From Candidatus Fermentibacteraceae bacterium (GTDB lineage Bacteria > Fermentibacterota > Fermentibacteria > Fermentibacterales > JCC-6), in NCBI GenBank assembly GCA_021162285.1, contig JAGGYZ010000136.1, positions 1 through 5,146 on the forward strand: 5,146 nt of DNA, given 5' to 3'. Position numbers and translations under genes: made by a program. The notes below the pieces were generated by a model, which saw only the letters and a list, made by a program, of their open reading frames with translations, did not search any database and had not been told where the DNA came from. Every line of letters starts with the position of its first letter. The stretch's first letter is position 1. This document shows, piece after piece, positions 4,078-5,146 of this stretch.

Positions 4078-5146
4078 CTACTTCAGGACAACCACCTGCT
4101 CTGTTGCAGTAAAATCTTCAGCGTGCATAGTGCAGAAGTAAACACCCTCAGCGAGATTGTTAAAAGAGACAGAATGTATTCCGACTGGTAATTCCTGTGA
4201 ATAGCTGGTAACAACACGACCGGTAATATCATGCAGTACAAGGTCAACCATTCCCGGTTGAGGTACCGATACCTGAACCGCAAAGTTACCGAATGACGGG
4301 TTTGTGTAAGGTACGAGACCCCAGGATGAGGTATCGTTATCGCTAATGTTAAGATAAGTGGTATAAGTAAATGAAACATCATTAAGTACAGGTGTGTACT
4401 GAGGATCTGTGGTCTGCAGTATTACCCTGTACTGCAGAAAGTCTGTGGAATCTGCAAGAATACGGGAGAGACTGGTGCCTGAAGCAAAAACAGTATCAGA
4501 CCATGCCCCCATACTGAAAAAATCCTGTGAACTCCTGAACTGAAATCCCAGTGATGTTCCATCAGGTTCATCACCGCTGAATGCAAAAGTATCCCAGTAC
4601 TCAACTGTGCCTGCATCAAGAATAGATGATTCAAGAGTTCCTTCAGGAGAAAAGCCAATCACATCCCACCAGATGATGCCTTCGTTACCCAAAGCAGCTC
4701 CCAGCACATCCGTGTTTCCGTCTCCGTCCACATCAGTGGCATAGACTGAAAGTGCGGCGCTAAAGTAATTGACTACCGTATGCTCCGTCCACACGGTGCC
4801 GATACCATCGGTGTTTTCCCACCAGGTGATGTCATCAGCATTGGCGGCCGCTCCCAGCACATCTGTGTCTCCGTCTCCGTCTACATCTGTGGCGTAGACT
4901 GAATTTGCGCCGTCAAAGTTACCTTCTACCATATGCTCCGTCCATGCAGTGCCGGTGCCATCGGTGTTCTCCCACCAGATAAGGTCATCGGCAATGTAGG
5001 CAGCCCCCAGCACATCGGTGTCTCCGTCCCCGTCTACATCTGTGGCGTAGACTGAATTTGCGCCGTCAAAGTTACCTTCTACCATATGCTCCGTCCATGC
5101 AGTGCCGGTGCCATCGGTGTTCTCCCACCAGATAAGGTCATCGGCA
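4078..5146 (-). CDS. FG-GAP/VCBS-repeat surface protein with type IX sorting domain (5' end outside window)
   Basis: The frame is open from the right edge, so 355 C-terminal residues are present and the true start lies beyond 5146; the Met at 5085 is internal. Numbering from the edge, residues 1-153 are three 51-residue repeats, ADD.IWWENTDGTGTAWTEH followed by a Ca-binding-like DVDGDGDTDVLGAA. These resemble FG-GAP/VCBS repeats, and a degenerate fourth starts NEGIIWWD. Residues 164-263 (TLESSILDAG, then FQFRSS, FLQYRVIL, YTPVLNDVSF) resemble a beta-sandwich module common in secreted multidomain proteins. Residues 281-355 match a type-A Por/type IX C-terminal sorting domain: TNPSFGNFAV, VDLVLHDITGRVV, LPVGIHSVSF, LAEGVYFCTM and a final VVVLK. 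The protein is therefore expected to cross the outer membrane by the type IX system and be attached or released at the surface. It is convergent with the propeller gene and has its own terminator at 4016-4050. Substrate or partner is unknown. Confidence 0.88.
   Translation of the reverse strand, partial: ADDLIWWENTDGTGTAWTEHMVEGNFDGANSVYATDVDGDGDTDVLGAAYIADDLIWWENTDGTGTAWTEHMVEGNFDGANSVYATDVDGDGDTDVLGAAANADDITWWENTDGIGTVWTEHTVVNYFSAALSVYATDVDGDGNTDVLGAALGNEGIIWWDVIGFSPEGTLESSILDAGTVEYWDTFAFSGDEPDGTSLGFQFRSSQDFFSMGAWSDTVFASGTSLSRILADSTDFLQYRVILQTTDPQYTPVLNDVSFTYTTYLNISDNDTSSWGLVPYTNPSFGNFAVQVSVPQPGMVDLVLHDITGRVVTSYSQELPVGIHSVSFNNLAEGVYFCTMHAEDFTATEQVVVLK
4687..5146 (-). repeat. Tandem 153-bp coding repeats
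   Basis: Three in-frame units of 153 bases (51 codons each) lie at 4993-5145, 4840-4992 and 4687-4839. By eye, 4877-4993 and 5030-5146 are identical over 117 bases, up to the window edge, with only scattered changes outside. The third unit is clearly more diverged (for example VVNYFSAAL replacing VEGNFDGAN). The near-identity at silent sites implies recent duplication or gene conversion. Copy number beyond the edge is unknown. Confidence 0.85.

Noticed and set aside
4083..4658. Other minus-strand frames inside the surface protein gene
   Set aside because: They are out-of-frame shadows of a gene with clear domains and a terminator.
1..5146. tRNA, rRNA, transposase or phage integrase genes
   Set aside because: No tRNA-like cloverleaf motifs, rRNA blocks or recombinase-like reading frames were seen on either strand.

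Overview
This window looks like a fragment of an uncultured bacterium, probably from the FCB group (the wider Bacteroidota/Fibrobacterota/Latescibacterota/Fermentibacteria-like lineages). The main reason is the last protein, which ends in a typical type-A type IX secretion (Por) C-terminal sorting domain. Its neighbour is a signal-peptide-bearing beta-propeller of the SBBP-repeat kind, also common in these lineages. The phylum is inferred from domain content only; there is no rRNA or other marker.

Layout, left to right. (1) At 1-167 lies the 5' end of an unrecognised minus-strand gene, with a possible promoter at 255-283. (2) 168-898 has no convincing gene. It holds a short inverted repeat, copy A of a diverged dispersed repeat (about 586-732), and a regulatory region with three 18-bp palindromic sites spaced exactly 33 bp apart around a consensus -10 box. 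(3) 899-1944 is a two-gene operon with a 4-bp ATGA overlap. It encodes an HTH protein of the 'mobile mystery protein A' type and a Fic-domain protein of the 'mobile mystery protein B' type, a presumed toxin-antitoxin (addiction-like) pair. (4) 1945-2435 holds repeat copy B and the leader of the next gene. (5) 2436-3827 encodes an exported protein with eight SBBP beta-propeller repeats. (6) 3828-4077 holds repeat copy C, with an imperfect 12-bp-paired hairpin, a weak plus-strand terminator and a clear minus-strand terminator. (7) 4078-5146 is the 3' part of a large minus-strand gene for a surface protein with 51-residue FG-GAP/VCBS-like repeats, a beta-sandwich module and the sorting domain. 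Its 5' end lies beyond the window.

How it fits together: the HTH protein probably represses its own operon through the three-site array and neutralises the Fic protein, either directly or by keeping levels low. The two large proteins look like exported, repeat-built surface proteins, transcribed convergently and unrelated to the Fic module. The least ordinary feature is the same-orientation repeat family: copies A and B bracket the HTH-Fic module, and copies B and C bracket the propeller gene. Copies B and C begin within about 10-60 bases of the preceding stop codon. This gives a cassette-like gene-repeat-gene-repeat pattern. It could reflect module mobility or simply a genome-wide intergenic repeat family; the window alone cannot decide.
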